This document shows, piece by piece, positions 36,404 through 50,005 of a DNA stretch of 64,000 nucleotides; position 1 is the stretch's first letter, and the number at the start of each line of letters is the position of its first letter. The notes under the pieces are model-generated. The model had not been told where the DNA came from. It was given only the letters and a program-made list of their open reading frames with translations, and did not search any database. Source of the stretch: Bathymodiolus brooksi (lineage: Eukaryota; Mollusca; Bivalvia; Mytilida; Modiolidae). A program made the translations under genes and the position numbers. The stretch is taken from the NCBI GenBank assembly GCA_963680875.1, contig OY804577.1, positions 105,721,906 to 105,785,905 of the forward strand. The letters run 5' to 3'.

Positions 36404-37224
36404 TAAGATGAGACAGGGCTGTTCACAGTCACAAAGGATTATATACCACATTGGGAAAAAATTAGGTGTTAGTTTATGACATAACATATTGACATCTATA
36501 TCTTGTTCTCTGGTTAAGAAAAGGTCTTAGGAGATCACAAGGGAGTCACTACCTATATAAAAGTACACACAGACCTGCTGCTGGAATGGGTCAACTTTTT
36601 TCGGCTTTCAAATATAGGATTGGGTCGTTAATTTTCCACTTCAATATATCAATGGATGGCGATTTTTAAGCTGTAATATATCAATGAGTAAGATTTCTAC
36701 AAGCCCTTGAACCTCCTTTATTATCAAGACAAATTCTTCTATTATTATGCTATAATTTAAGATGATAAGGTGCATGATTGATCTATCTGTGTTTATTTTG
36801 GATTTTAGTCTAACATATGAATAGATATACATGTAGTTTTCATTATTTGAAAATATGAATGGTTATGGTTTTCATGTGAGGAAATATATGAATGGGGGTG
36901 TTTTTCATTTTAATGGCACCTCTGTACCCAATTTTACATAAAGTAACACCCCATACCCCCAAGTATAGGAGATACAAAAATCCAAATTAAAATATCACTT
37001 TTTTGGTAACCATGACAACCATCGTAACATTTTACTGATTATCTTCTTTAATTTTCTTAACCACTATTTGTCCTAGGCTCGCCATGTTTGGTGGTTACTT
37101 GTATTTTATGAGTCAACATCTTACATCAAATTATTTAATTTGAGTTATAATGGTCGTTTATGATCTTATAACTGACATGATGTATACTGTAACTTATATT
37201 ATACATGTTAAGTTTTTGCACTTA

Positions 37225-37450
37225 GGGAATGGCCATTTAACTTTAGTGGGGGGATTGATTTTTTCTGATAGAAAATAAATGATCTTGCCCTGTAGTTTTC
37301 AACAAGAAATTTTGGTAAAAATTTTAAGAAATTACAGATTTTGCCTGTGGGCAACAGGAAATAATCAGATTTTTGTTTCATGTGGAAAAAAACATTTCTG
37401 GCTAGGGAGAAAAAAAAGATACCTCCTTTAAGAGTTGAATGGCTGATCCC
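37225..37450. mobile_element. MITE family A with TTA duplication
   Basis: Ends GGGAATGGCCATTTAAC and GTTGAATGGCTGATCCC are inverted repeats with a few mismatches, flanked by TTA on both sides (37222-37224 and 37451-37453). A 3-bp TTA target points to PIF/Harbinger. No ORF. Confidence 0.65.
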
Positions 37451-38089
37451 TTATAGTTCTCTGTCTAAGTAACTACAATTGAGGAATCAAAACTTATTTG
37501 GTTTACACATTAGTCCTTTATTTTACATGTCACCCAGATATGTGTTCAATTTCACAGTATATTAACATGTCAAGATTTATGTAATTGGGCCTATTTTTCA
37601 GTAACCACATTAAAATAGATAAACCATATGTGGTGTGCACATTGCTTCTGTACTATACATGTCAGACAGACATGTCACCTAACCTTGACCCAAATTTCAC
37701 TGTAAATTAAATTTGCATATATAACCAATAAAGCCACATTTTCGCACCAAATGAGGTTAAATTTGAATATTAGCTTCATTCTTTGCCGAGTTGCAGTTTA
37801 AGGAATAAGTTGGTTTCAAAATATTTGAATTCCAATTTTTGTAAATAACCTAAAAGACTCACAGACCTATTATTATTTGCAAAAAAAATACCTAGCAACC
37901 ATTTATTTCTGAAACTAGAAAAACAATAGAGCTCTGTGACAATTGCATTTAAAAAGGAAGACCATTTATTGGTTGGAAAAGTGCCTTGTTACCATACATT
38001 TTTGAAATCAGAAGAACAATAGCTGTGACAAGGAACAAATTGATTTGAAAATATTAGTATACTTCAACTTAAGTAAACAGCAGTTCCTC

Positions 38090-38578
38090 TAGTTGTACTT
38101 AGAATGAAGCATTCTTTTGAAATGCAGATTTAATCTGGTGCAAATGAAGACCCCAGAGCTTATGGTTTTCACGATCCTGTGATCCAAAGATTAATATTAT
38201 AGACTGCAGCAGAGAAAATGTCAAAAATGGCACAAAACATTATCTTGATATGTAGATTCAAGTTTGCACAAAATTGATTAGGCCCCAGTGTCTATGGTTT
38301 CTGGGCCCTTGTGATCCAAAGTTTGGAATTACATGTACCGTACCTGCAAAATGAAAAAAAAAGAAAGAATTTACCTAAGAACCAGAAATAGAAATACAAT
38401 TGTATTGGGTATGAAGAAGGATTGTGATGTGAAGATTTTATGTTGTACTAATCAATGACCCAGTGTCTATCAGGTTAAAGTCATAAGAGATCAAAATTTT
38501 ACATAGATACCATATGCTATGGTTCAATAAATCTGTTCCACCAGATGAGTGATAGAGGCTCATGTGGACCACTAGTTT
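38090..38578 (+). mobile_element. Putative element related to the 7.6-kb and 60.9-kb hairpin-ended repeats
   Basis: It contains GAAGACCCCAGAGCTTATGG, later CCCAGTGTCTATGG and TGATCCAAAG blocks, and ends GAGTGATAGAGGCTCATGTG followed by GACCACTAG. The GAAGACCCCAG block is shared with the tandem repeat at 60.7-60.9 kb. Ends are not resolved. Confidence 0.4.
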
Positions 38579-38637
38579 TTCAGTAACCACACATCATGCA
38601 TGTGGGTCACCATCAGGCATATTTGGTCTACATTGGG

Positions 38638-38920
38638 GGGTTAGGGTTAAGGTTATGGTGTTTAGCGCAAGGTTATGGTGTTTAGCGCCACTTTCAACAA
38701 TATTTCAGTTATATCGTGACGGCCAGTTTTATTGGTGAAGGAAACCAGAGTACCCGGAGAAAACCACCGACCTGTCACAAGTCACTGACAATCTTTATCA
38801 CATAATGTTGTATTGAGTACACCTCGCATAAACGGGATTCGAACTCACAACATTAGGCACTGATTGCATAGATAGTTATAAATCCATCTACCATACGATC
38901 ACGACCACGATGGCCCCTTG
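38638..38920 (-). mobile_element. SINE-1, near full length, minus orientation
   Basis: On the minus strand: GGGGCCATCGTGGTCGTGAT, box-B-like GAATCCCG preceded by AGTTC, CTCAATACAACATTATGTGA, the core GATATAACTGAAATATTG, and the end ACCTTAACCCTAACC. The 3' end block (GGTTATGGTGTTTAGCGC) is duplicated in tandem. Confidence 0.78.
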
Positions 38921-38939
38921 TCTACATTAAGATGTATGT

Positions 38940-40730
38940 GTATATATATATATCTTGCCTATGATACAAATCGGTCTAAAAGGGGGGGGGGGGAGGGACT
39001 AATTTCATAATATCTTAAATGTTACATCAACAAAATGAATGTATCCTGTCTCGTTTTGTTGAACTGAGGTCTTAAATAAGATCATGTGATCATATCCATA
39101 TGTGGTATGCAGAATCCTTTACCCAAATTGAGACACATGATAATTTTGTCAATCTATGAACTATATCGCATGTTTATAAATATTTGTTCTTAACACATGG
39201 TGTGGTTTTAGTGTTAGATACATGACATGGTTCATCAGCTTGGAAAAGATTTAACCAAATAATACATTCTTCATATCACTTCAACTTAATAGACAAACCA
39301 AGACTTATTTATTCAGTTGCATGTATTAGGTGGTATAAGCAAATAGATTGAGTTATCTCCCTTAGAGCACCTGTTTGATTATTGACAACTTCAGTCCTTG
39401 TGTCATTTGTCAATATTAACTAGAGTTAAGTTTTATAGATATAGGTCAAGGAGCTTCATTACTGTTTATTTAGGTTATAAACCAGTCATTACAATATCAA
39501 TACTGTAGATTTCTTCTGGGTTAGATTAGTCCATTGGTATATTAAATGAAGGGTTATATTCATTGAAAGCATTGGTAAATATTAAGGGATCCTGCTACCA
39601 TTAAAGATTTGATATGAAGAATATGTTTAGTATTTGACTTTTTATTATGTCATGTAACTTAATAAAAATGTGTTAATGGATGGGGAGTGTGATGTTTTGT
39701 GCAAAATGGATCATTGTGACCTACATTTCATGTTTGATTAACTTTGGACCATTTTTTTTTCTGAAAAAAAAATGCATTAGGGGTATTACAGTGAATACAA
39801 ATAAAATATCTCTAGATAAAACAATGGCTAGATATTTTATTATAAATATAAAACGATTCGATTGATTGTTTTATTATTGTTAAAGTCAGTTGAGCAGTAT
39901 CTCCACAATATTTCCTGACGAGAACAAGTCTTCAAACAATAAATTATGTAGGTAAAAAGGTGGCACTGGAATGGGCATATCTAGATTTCCATCTGAAATG
40001 GAGGGTCAAAACATTTCCCTGCAGCTGGACACAAACGTTTACTGCTGCTCATTAAGTGCTGCTCAAGTTGTCTTTCACCTAAAGGATTATGGAAATCTAT
40101 TTTTGTTGCATCCATGTTTTCTACAGAAATGTGCAAATATGAAAGAAGAAAAAAGGGAAAAAAAAGAAAAATTCAAAACTATTTGCATAGCAGATTAATA
40201 AGAAAACATATTTGTTAATGTTTGACAGTTTTTGTTCTCATAGGTCCAAAATGCAGATTGAAATGTCTAGATGTTTCAAATTCAATTAGACAAAATTTAA
40301 CCAAAATAAAAAATAATAAAATCATCATATCAGGGGAAACCTTCATAATATTGCTTCTTTACTTTTTTTACAGATAAAAATATTTTGTAAAATAATACTT
40401 TTATTTACAGTTAATTGGCCTCACTGGATTGTTTTTGTTTTTTATTGCTTACAGTTTTATCTAGCCCAGGGGTCGTCTGGATAATGTCAGATTCTAAACA
40501 ATGGAAAACATATTTATAAGAATTTTTGACAAATTATACTTGTGACCCACTTAAAGAAAAAAAAACTACATTCCTACAGGTGCAGCATGCATTTTATGAT
40601 ATTTGCCAGAAATAGTTTACTCAAAATGAATTAATATTCATCTTTTTAAATTTTTTTAATTTTAAAATGATTGGTTGATGTAAAACAGATAATATTCTTG
40701 ATCAAATTCTGATTGTGATGGATGCTGATT
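38940..40730. other. Intron sequence, no gene seen
   Basis: AT-rich sequence with a TA run near 38942 and a short poly-G near 38983. No exon-like block recognised. Confidence 0.45.
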
Positions 40731-40731
40731 A

Positions 40732-41130
40732 GGGACAGACCATTTAACTTTTAAGGGACCAAGGTTTTTTTTCCCCAGATCAGATTTTTTCCCCCTGCAC
40801 AAAATAAAAATCAGATTAATTTTTGATCATGAAAATTGTTGTCATGTAAAATCATGTAATTTTTTTTCAAATACAGTCAAATTTGTATTAAGAGGTCACC
40901 ATTGGGACAAAGAAAAAGTGGCCTTATAAGACAGGTGACCTCTTAAAAGAGGTTCAATTTATATTAAATTTTCTATGACAGGACAAGAAAAAGGTGACCT
41001 TTTATTAAGGGTGACTGCTTTAACAGGTTTGACTCTATTTCCCAGATATTTTCGTTGAATACTGCAGGGTCAGATTATTTATATTTTGCATCTTTCAGGT
41101 AAATTCATTTTTTTCTATATACATTTGGCA
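40732..41130. mobile_element. MITE family A, split by a MITE B insertion
   Basis: It starts after TTA with GGGACAGACCATTTAACTTT, continues AAAATAAAAATCAGATTAAT, is broken at 40874 by another element, and resumes with CAGGGTCAGATTATTTATAT and TTTGCATCTTTCAGG as in other family A copies. The right end is degenerate. Confidence 0.5.
40874..41035. mobile_element. MITE family B, copy 2, nested in MITE A
   Basis: Ends CAGTCAAATTTG and AACAGGTTTGACTC, flanked by TA at 40872-40873 and 41036-41037. It contains AAGAGGTCACCATTGGGACA and AGGTGACCTCTTAAAAG in opposite orientation. TA duplication and small size suggest a Tc1/mariner-related MITE. Confidence 0.7.
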
Positions 41131-41204
41131 TCCAAATTAAAGAAAAAAAATCATAGCATGGTCCTCAGTCGGTCCGTGATTCAGTTTCTACATTTCTTGC
41201 TGCC

Positions 41205-42430
41205 AAAGTCATGGCTCTTGATGCAGGAAATCCATATTTTGTTGACAAAGTTATAGTCTTTGATGCAGGATATCCATATTTTGTTGACAAAGTCATAGCC
41301 CTTGATGCAGGATATCCATATTTTGATGACAAAGTCACAGCCCTTGATGCAGGATATCCATATTTTGTTGACAAAGTCATAGCCCTTGATTCAGGATATC
41401 CATATCATATTGACAAGTCATAGCCCTTGCTGCAGGATATCCATATTTTGTTGACAAAGTCATGGCCCTTGATTTAGGATATCCATATCATGTTGACAAA
41501 GTCATAGCCCTTGATGCAGGATATCCATATTTTGTTGACAAAGTCATAGCCCTTGATGCAGGATATCCATATTTTGTTGACAAAGTCACAGCCCTTGATG
41601 CAGGATATCCATATTTTGTTGACAAAGTCATAGCCCTTGATTCAGGATATCCATATCATGTTGACAAGTCATAACCCTTGCTGCAGGATATCCATATTTT
41701 GTTGACAAAGTCATGGCCCTTGATTTAGGATATCCATATCATGTTGACAAAGTCATAGCCCTTGATGTAGGATATCCATATTTGGATGACAAAGTCACAG
41801 TCCTTGTTGCAGGATATCCATATTTTGTTGACAAAGTCACAGCCCTTGATTCAGGATATCCCTATTTTGATGACAAAGTCACAGCCCTTGATGCCGGATA
41901 TCCATATGTTGTTGACAAAGTCATGGTCCTTGATTCAGGATATCCATATCATTTTTTGACAAAGTCATAGCCCTTGATGCAGGATATCCATATTTTGTTG
42001 ACAAAGTCATAGCCCTTGATACAGGATATCCATATTTTGATGACAAAGTCATAGCCCTTGATACAGGATATCCATATTTTGATGACAAAGTCATAGCCCT
42101 TGATTCAGGATATCCATATCATGTTGACAAAGTCACAACCCTTGATGCAGGATATCCATATTTTGATGACAAAGTCGTGGCCCTTTATTCAGGATATCCA
42201 TATCATGTTGACAAAGTCATGGCCCTTGTTTCAAGATATCCATATTTTGATTACAAAGTCATGGCCCTTGATGCAGGATATCCATATTTTGATGACAAAG
42301 TCATGGCCCTTGATTCAGGATATCCCTATTTTGATGACAAAGTCATAGCCCTTGATTCAAGATATCTATGTCTTATGGCAAAAGTTATGGCCTTTGAATG
42401 TGGATATACATGTCTTCTTGATATAGCCAC
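41205..42430. repeat. 42-bp minisatellite (~29 copies) with 251-bp higher-order unit
   Basis: The unit is CTTGATGCAGGATATCCATA, TTTTGTTGACAAAGTCATAG, CC. Each unit has GATATC. One short unit (GACAAGTCAT, 41 bp) recurs every 251 bp, so six-unit blocks were duplicated three times (about 41.2-41.95 kb). The 14-residue repeated open frames on either strand are a by-product of the length. Confidence 0.93.
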
Positions 42431-42439
42431 GGTTCTTCA

Positions 42440-43550
42440 TAATGTGAGTCTTGTTGTGCCCTATCATCTGTGAATACATAATTCCTTCTGTTATATTTTG
42501 CATATGTAATGAAAAAAATAGTTTGTTTTTTTTACTTTTACCAAACATACTATTTTCTAAAAATACATATACATGTATATATAATATATATATATGTGGC
42601 ATTCAGATTGATATAACAACACCAATTTTGAGTCAAAATCAAATTATATTTAGTGTATTTTGACATTTGAATTAAAATTCTTTAATGTTATCAATACCAC
42701 ATTTGAAGATGTCTGCAATGGCTATAAGACATTATTTTCTAGATAGTTTTATTCACTTTAAATTGTCTTCTTCAAATGCATGCATCACTGTTGTAATTTT
42801 ATCTGTCAAAATAATTTATGTCAAATCTTCATTTCTTAAATTCTTCTTGAAAATTATGCATTTTATATCAAATTTCCCACACTGACCACGGTATAGTACC
42901 GTCCATAATTCACTTGTTGTAAATTAATAGTTAAGAATAGGGGGAGGGTCATCAGAGTGGTCAATACAATGTACCCCTGCTGACCACTAGTTCACATTGC
43001 AAGAATTTGGTGGGAAAATTATACAAAGAATGGGATTAAAGTTCAATAATTTTAGGTTAAATTGTGGATAATAAATATGCAATTGTCCAGTCCGAGTCAA
43101 AGCAGAAAAAACAGGTGAAGTGTCGTATGAAGACAGGAGGAAAATAACTTGTTAACACTACTTTTATTTGTCATGTCCAGGCTATCAAAAGTTTTAAGAT
43201 ATGATTATAATAATGTTATCATGGATGGAAATTATGAAATGTGTCATTTAAAATTACTAAAATTATCATTACTGTAATCATTCAAGCATAAAGACATATA
43301 TTGTTACTTTGTGCATCAAAAATATGTACCTAATTACTATGAAATGTCTGTGATATATACTGTGATGATGTACAATATAATAAAAATAAATACAAATTTA
43401 ATATGTTTGTATAAAGAACATAGGGACAACATTTTTGATGTTTGTGAATAAATATTTTTAGGAGTTTTTTCACACCACCCAAATAATGGGGCTTTATAGC
43501 TCAATATATATACACATGTACTAGTATACTTCCATTTACAAAATTACTAT
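42440..43550. other. Intron sequence, no gene seen
   Basis: AT-rich sequence with a TATATA run near 42575-42595. No exon recognised. Confidence 0.45.
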
Positions 43551-43555
43551 GGAGG

Positions 43556-43635
43556 GTTAGGGTTATGGTGTTTAATGCCATCTGCAACAATATTTCAGTT
43601 ATTTATTGAGGAAAAAAACCGAAAAAAACCCCCAT
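43556..43635 (-). mobile_element. SINE-1 tail fragment, inverted
   Basis: GGGTTAGGGTTATGGTGTTT, AATGCCATCTGCAACAATAT, TTCAGTTAT, then a degenerate GAGGAAAAAAACCG block. It ends about 50 bp before the 31-bp satellite. Confidence 0.6.
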
Positions 43636-43686
43636 TTCTTATGTAATTGATGAATCATGGTTATTCTGACTTCAGTATTTTGAGAC

Positions 43687-46600
43687 TGCATCAGTGGTGT
43701 AATGGTGAGTGTGCTACTACATCAGTGGTGTAATGGTGAGTGTACTACTACATCAGTGGTGTAATGGTGAGTGCTACTACATCAGTGGTGTAATGGTGAG
43801 TGTGCTACTACATCAGTGGTGTAATGGTGAGTGTGCTACTACATCTGGTGTAATGGTGAGTGTACTACTACATCAGTGGTGTAATGGTGAGTGTACTACT
43901 ACATCAGTGGTGTAATGGTGAGTGTGCTACTACATCAGTGGTGTAATGGTGAGTGTGCTACTACATCAGTGGTGTAATGGTGAGTGTGCTACTACATCAG
44001 TGGTATAATGGTGAGTGTGCTACTGCATCAGTGGTGTAATGGTGAGTGTGCTACTACATCAGTGGTGTAATGGTGAGTGTGCTACTGCATCAGTGGTGTA
44101 ATGGTGAGTGTGCTACTACATCAGTGGTGTAATGGTGAGTGTGCTACTACATCAGTGGTGTAATGGTGAGTGTGCTACTACATCAGTGGTGTAATGGTGA
44201 GTGTGCTACTGCATCAGTGGTGTAATGGTGAGTGTACTACTACATCAGTGGTGTAATGGTGAGTGTACTACTACATCAGTGGTGTAATGGTGAGTGTGCT
44301 ACTACATCAGTGGTGTAATGGTGAGTGTGCTACTACATCAGTGGTGTAATGGTGAGTGTGCTACTGCATCAGTGGTGTAATGGTGAGTGTGCTACTACAT
44401 CAGTGGTGTAATGGTGAGTGTGCTACTACATCAGTGGTGTAATGGTGAGTGTACTACTGCATCAGTGGTGTAATGGTGAGTGTGCTACTACATCAGTGGT
44501 GTAATGGTGAGTGTGCTACTGCATCAGTGGTGTAATGGTGAGTGTGCTACTACATCAGTGGTGTAATGGTGAGTGTGCTACTGCATCAGTGGTGTAATGG
44601 TGAGTGTGCTACTACATCAGTGGTGTAATGGTGAGTGTGCTACTACATCAGTGGTGTAATGGTGAGTGCTACTACATCAGTGGTGTAATGGTGAGTGTGC
44701 TACTACATCTGGTGTAATGGTGAGTGTGCTACTACATCAGTGGTGTAATGGTGAGTGTGCTACTACATCAGTGGTGTAATGGTGAGTGTGCTACTACATC
44801 AGTGGTGTAATGGTGAGTGTACTACTGCATCAGTGGTGTAATGGTGAGTGTGCTACTACATCAGTGGTGTAATGGTGAGTGCTACTACATCAGTGGTGTA
44901 ATGGTGAGTGTGCTACTACATCAGTGGTGTAATGGTGAGTGTGCTACTACATCAGTGGTGTAATGGTGAGTGTGCTACTACATCAGTGGTGTAATGGTGA
45001 GTGTGCTACTACATCTGGTGTAATGGTGAGTGTGCTACTACATCTGGTGTAATGGTGAGTGTGCTACTACATCAGTGGTGTAATGGTGAGTGTGCTACTG
45101 CATCAGTGGTGTAATGGTGAGTGCTACTACATCAGTGGTGTAATGGTGAGTGTGCTACTACATCAGTGGTGTAATGGTGAGTGTGCTACATCAGTGGTGT
45201 AATGGTGAATGTGCTACTACATCAGTGGTGTAATGGTGAGTGTGCTACTACATCAGTGGTGTAATGGTGAGTGTGCTACTACATCAGTGGTGTAATGGTG
45301 AGTGTGCTACTACATCAGGGGTGTAATGGTGAGTGTGCTACTACATCAGTGGTGTAATGGTGAGTGTGCTACTACATCAGTGGTATAATGGTGAGTGCTA
45401 CTACATCAGTGGTGTAATGGTGAGTACTACTACATCAGTGGTGTAATGGTGAGTGCACTACTACATCAGTGGTGTAATGGTGAGTGTGCTACTACATCAG
45501 TGGTATAATGGTGAGTGCTACTACATCAGTGGTGTAATGGTGAGTGTGCTATTGCATCAGTGGTGTAATGGTGAGTGTGCTACTACAGTGGTGTAATGGT
45601 GAGTGTGCTACTGCATCAGTGGTGTAATGGTGAGTGTGCTACTGCATCAGTGGTGTAATGGTGAGTGTGCTACTACATCAGTGGTGTAATGGTGAGTGTA
45701 CTACTACATCAGTGGTGTAATGGTGAGTGTACTACTACATCAGTGGTGTAATGGTGAGTGTGCTACTACATCAGTGGTGTAATGGGGAGTGCTACTACAT
45801 CAGTGGTGTAATGGTGAGTGTGCTATTGCATCAGTGGTGTAATGGTGAGTGTGCTACTACATTAGTGGTGTAATGGTGAGTGTGCTACTGCATCAGTGGT
45901 GTAATGGTGAGTGTGCTACTGCATCAGTGGTGTAATGGTGAGTGTGCTACTGCATCAGTGGTGTAATGGTGAGTATGCTATTACATTAGTGGTGTAATGG
46001 TGAGTGTGCTACTACATCAGTGGTGTAATGGTGAGTGTGCTACTACATCAGTGGTGTAATGGTGAGTGTGTTACTACATCAGTGGTGTAATGGTGAGTGA
46101 TACTGCATCAGTGGTGTAATGGTGAGTGTGCTACTACATTAGTGGTGTAATGGTGAGTGTGCTACTGCATCCATGGTGTAAGGGTGAGTGTGCTATTGCA
46201 TCAGTGGTGTAATGGTGAGTGTGCTATTGCATCAGTGGTGTAATGGTGAGTGTGCTACTACATCAGTGGTGTAATGGTGAGTGTGCTACTGCATCAGTGG
46301 TGTAATGGTGAGTGTACTACTGCATCAGTAGTGTAATGATGAGTGTACTACTACATCAGTGGCGTAATGGTGAGTGTACTACTACATCAGTGGTGTAATG
46401 GTGAGTGTACTACTACATCAGTGGTGTAATGGTGAGTGTACTACTACATCAGTGGTGTAATGGTGAGTGTGCTACTACATCAGTGGTGTAATGGTGAGTG
46501 TACTACTACATCAGTGGTGTAATGGTGAGTGTGCTACTACATCAGTGGTGTAATGGTGAGTGTGCTACTACATCAGTGGTGTAATGGTGAGTGTGCTACT

Positions 46601-49600
46601 ACATCAGTGGTGTAATGGTGAGTGTGCTACTACATCAGTGGTGTAATGGTGAGTGCTACTACATCAGTGGTGTAATGGTGAGTGCTACTACATCAGTGGT
46701 GTAATGGTGAGTGCTACTACATCAGTGGTGTAATGGTGAGTGTACTACTGCATCAGTGGTGTAATGGTGAGTGTGCTACTACATCAGTGGTGTAATGGTG
46801 AGTGTGCTACTGCATCAGTGGTGTAATGGTGAGTGTGCTACTACATCAGTGGTGTAATGGTGAGTGTACTACTGCATCAGTGGTGTAATGGTGAGTACTA
46901 CTACATCAGTGGTGTAATGGTGAGTGCTACTACATCAGTGGTGTAATGGTGAGTGTACTACTACATCAGTGGTGTAATGGTGAGTGTGCTACTACATCAG
47001 TGGTGTAATGGTGAGTGTGCTACTACATCAGTGGTGTAATGGTGAGTGTGCTACTACATCAGTGGTGTAATGGTGAGTGTGCTACTACATCAGTGGTGTA
47101 ATGGTGAGTGCTACTACATCAGTGGTGTAATGGTGAGTGCTACTACATCAGTGGTGTAATGGTGAGTGCTACTACATCAGTGGTGTAATGGTGAGTGTAC
47201 TACTGCATCAGTGGTGTAATGGTGAGTGTGCTACTACATCAGTGGTGTAATGGTGAGTGTGCTACTGCATCAGTGGTGTAATGGTGAGTGTGCTACTACA
47301 TCAGTGGTGTAATGGTGAGTGTACTACTGCATCAGTGGTGTAATGGTGAGTACTACTACATCAGTGGTGTAATGGTGAGTGCTACTACATCAGTGGTGTA
47401 ATGGTGAGTGTACTACTACATCAGTGGTGTAATGGTGAGTGTGCTACTACATCAGTGGTGTAATGGTGAGTGTGCTACTACATCAGTGGTGTAATGGTGA
47501 GTGTGCTACTACATCAGTGGTGTAATGGTGAGTGTGCTACTACATCAGTGGTGTAATGGTGAGTGCTACTACATCAGTGGTGTAATGGTGAGTGCTACTA
47601 CATCAGTGGTGTAATGGTGAGTGCTACTACATCAGTGGTGTAATGGTGAGTGTACTACTGCATCAGTGGTGTAATGGTGAGTGTGCTACTACATCAGTGG
47701 TGTAATGGTGAGTGTGCTACTGCATCAGTGGTGTAATGGTGAGTGTGCTACTACATCAGTGGTGTAATGGTGAGTGTACTACTGCATCAGTGGTGTAATG
47801 GTGAGTACTACTACATCAGTGGTGTAATGGTGAGTGCTACTACATCAGTGGTGTAATGGTGAGTGTACTACTACATCAGTGGTGTAATGGTGAGTGTGCT
47901 ACTACATCAGTGGTGTAATGGTGAGTGTGCTACTACATCAGTGGTGTAATGGTGAGTGTGCTACTACATCAGTGGTGTAATGGTGAGTGTGCTACTACAT
48001 CAGTGGTGTAATGGTGAGTGCTACTACATCAGTGGTGTAATGGTGAGTGTACTACTACATCAGTGGTGTAATGGTGAGTGTACTACTACATCAGTGGTGT
48101 AATGGTGAGTGTGCTACTACATCAGTGGTGTAATGGGGAGTGCTACTACATCAGTGGTGTAATGGTGAGTGTGCTATTGCATCAGTGGTGTAATGGTGAG
48201 TGTGCTACTACATTAGTGGTGTAATGGTGAGTGTGCTACTGCATCAGTGGTGTAATGGTGAGTGTGCTACTGCATCAGTGGTGTAATGGTGAGTGTGCTA
48301 CATCAGTGGTGTAATGGTGAGTATGCTATTACATTAGTGGTGTAATGGTGAGTGTGCTACTACATCAGTGGTGTAATGGTGAGTGTGCTACTACATCAGT
48401 GGTGTAATGGTGAGTGTGTTACTACATCAGTGGTGTAATGGTGAGTGCTACTGCATCAGTGGTGTAATGGTGAGTGTGCTACTACATTAGTGGTGTAATG
48501 GTGAGTGTGCTACTGCATCCGTGGTGTAAGGGTGAGTGTGCTATTGCATCAGTGGTGTAATGGTGAGTGTGCTATTGCATCAGTGGTGTAATGGTGAGTG
48601 TGCTACTACATCAGTGGTGTAATGGTGAGTGTGCTACTGCATCAGTGGTGTAATGGTGAGTACTACTGCATCAGTGGTGTAATGATGAGTGTACTACTAC
48701 ATCAGTGGTGTAATGGTGAGTGTACTACTACATCAGTGGTGTAATGGTGAGTGTACTACTACATCAGTGGTGTAATGGTGAGTGTACTACTACATCAGTG
48801 GTGTAATGGTGAGTGTGCTACTACATCAGTGGTGTAATGGTGAGTGTACTACTACATCAGTGGTGTAATGGTGAGTGTGCTACTACATCAGTGGTGTAAT
48901 GGTGAGTGTGCTACTACATCAGTGGTGTAATGGTGAGTGTGCTACTACATCAGTGGTGTAATGGTGAGTGTGCTACTACATCAGTGGTGTAATGGTGAGT
49001 GCTACTGCATCAGTGGTGTAATGGTGAGTGCTACTACATCAGTGGTGTAATGGTGAGTGTACTACTGCATCAGTGGTGTAATGGTGAGTGTGCTACTACA
49101 TCAGTGGTGTAATGGTGAGTGTGCTACTGCATCAGTGGTGTAATGGTGAGTGCTACTACATCAGTGGTGTAATGGTGAGTGTACTACTGCATCAGTGGTG
49201 TAATGGTGAGTACTACTACATCAGTGGTGTAATGGTGAGTGCTACTACATCAGTGGTGTAATGGTGAGTGTACTACTACATCAGTGGTGTAATGGTGAGT
49301 GTGCTACTACATCAGTGGTGTAATGGTGAGTGTGCTACTACATCAGTGGTGTAATGGTGAGTGTGCTACTACATCAGTGGTGTAATGGTGAGTGTGCTAC
49401 TACATCAGTGGTGTAATGGTGAGTGTGCTACTACATCAGTGGTGTAATGGTGAGTGCTACTACATCAGTGGTGTAATGGTGAGTGTGCTACTACATTAGT
49501 GGTGTAATGGTGAGTGTGCTGCATCAGTGGTGTAATGGTGAGTGTACTACTACATCAGTGGTGTAATGGTGAGTGTACTACTACATCAGTGGTGTAATGG

Positions 49601-50005
49601 TGAGTGCTACTACATCAGTGGTGTAATGGTGAGTGTGCTACTACATCAGTGGTGTAATGGTGAGTGCTACTACATCAGTGGTGTAATGGTGAGTGTGCTA
49701 CTGCATCAGTGGTGTAATGGTGAGTGTACTACTACATCAGTGGTGTAATGGTGAGTGTGCTACTACATCAGTGGTGTAATAGTGAGTGTGCTACTACATC
49801 AGGGGTGTAATGGTGAGTGTGCTACTACATCAGTGGTGTAATGGTGAGTGTGCTACTAAATCAGTGGTGTAATGGTGAGTGTGCTACTACATCAGTGGTG
49901 TAATGGTGAGTGTGCTACTACATCAGTGGTATAATGGTGAGTGCTACTACATCAGTGGTGTAATGGTGAGTGTACTACTGCATCAGTGGTGTAATGGTGA
50001 GTGTG
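43687..50005 (+). repeat. 31-bp satellite (~205 copies) made of a SINE/tRNA A-box head
   Basis: The unit is CATCAGTGGTGTAATGGTGA followed by GTGTGCTACTA; 29-bp and 28-bp variants lack GT or CAG. Each unit contains TGGTGTAATGGT, which fits a Pol III A box. The first ~27 nt of the unit are identical to the 5' end of the SINE at 49981-50320, which directly abuts the array. Higher-order blocks are visible: GTGAGTACTACTAC units at 46891, 47346 and 47801 (455-bp steps), and rare units AATGGGGAG (45781, 48132) and TAAGGGTGAG (46179, 48527), giving a ~2.35-kb duplication. Open frames inside are spurious. Confidence 0.95.

Noticed and set aside
41165..42473. 14-residue repeat frames (VIALDAGYPYFVDK type)
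   Set aside because: By-product of the 42-bp unit; frame is lost at every 41-bp unit.
43687..50005. CRISPR-like regular array
   Set aside because: Units are directly adjacent without unique spacers, and the context is eukaryotic; it is a satellite.
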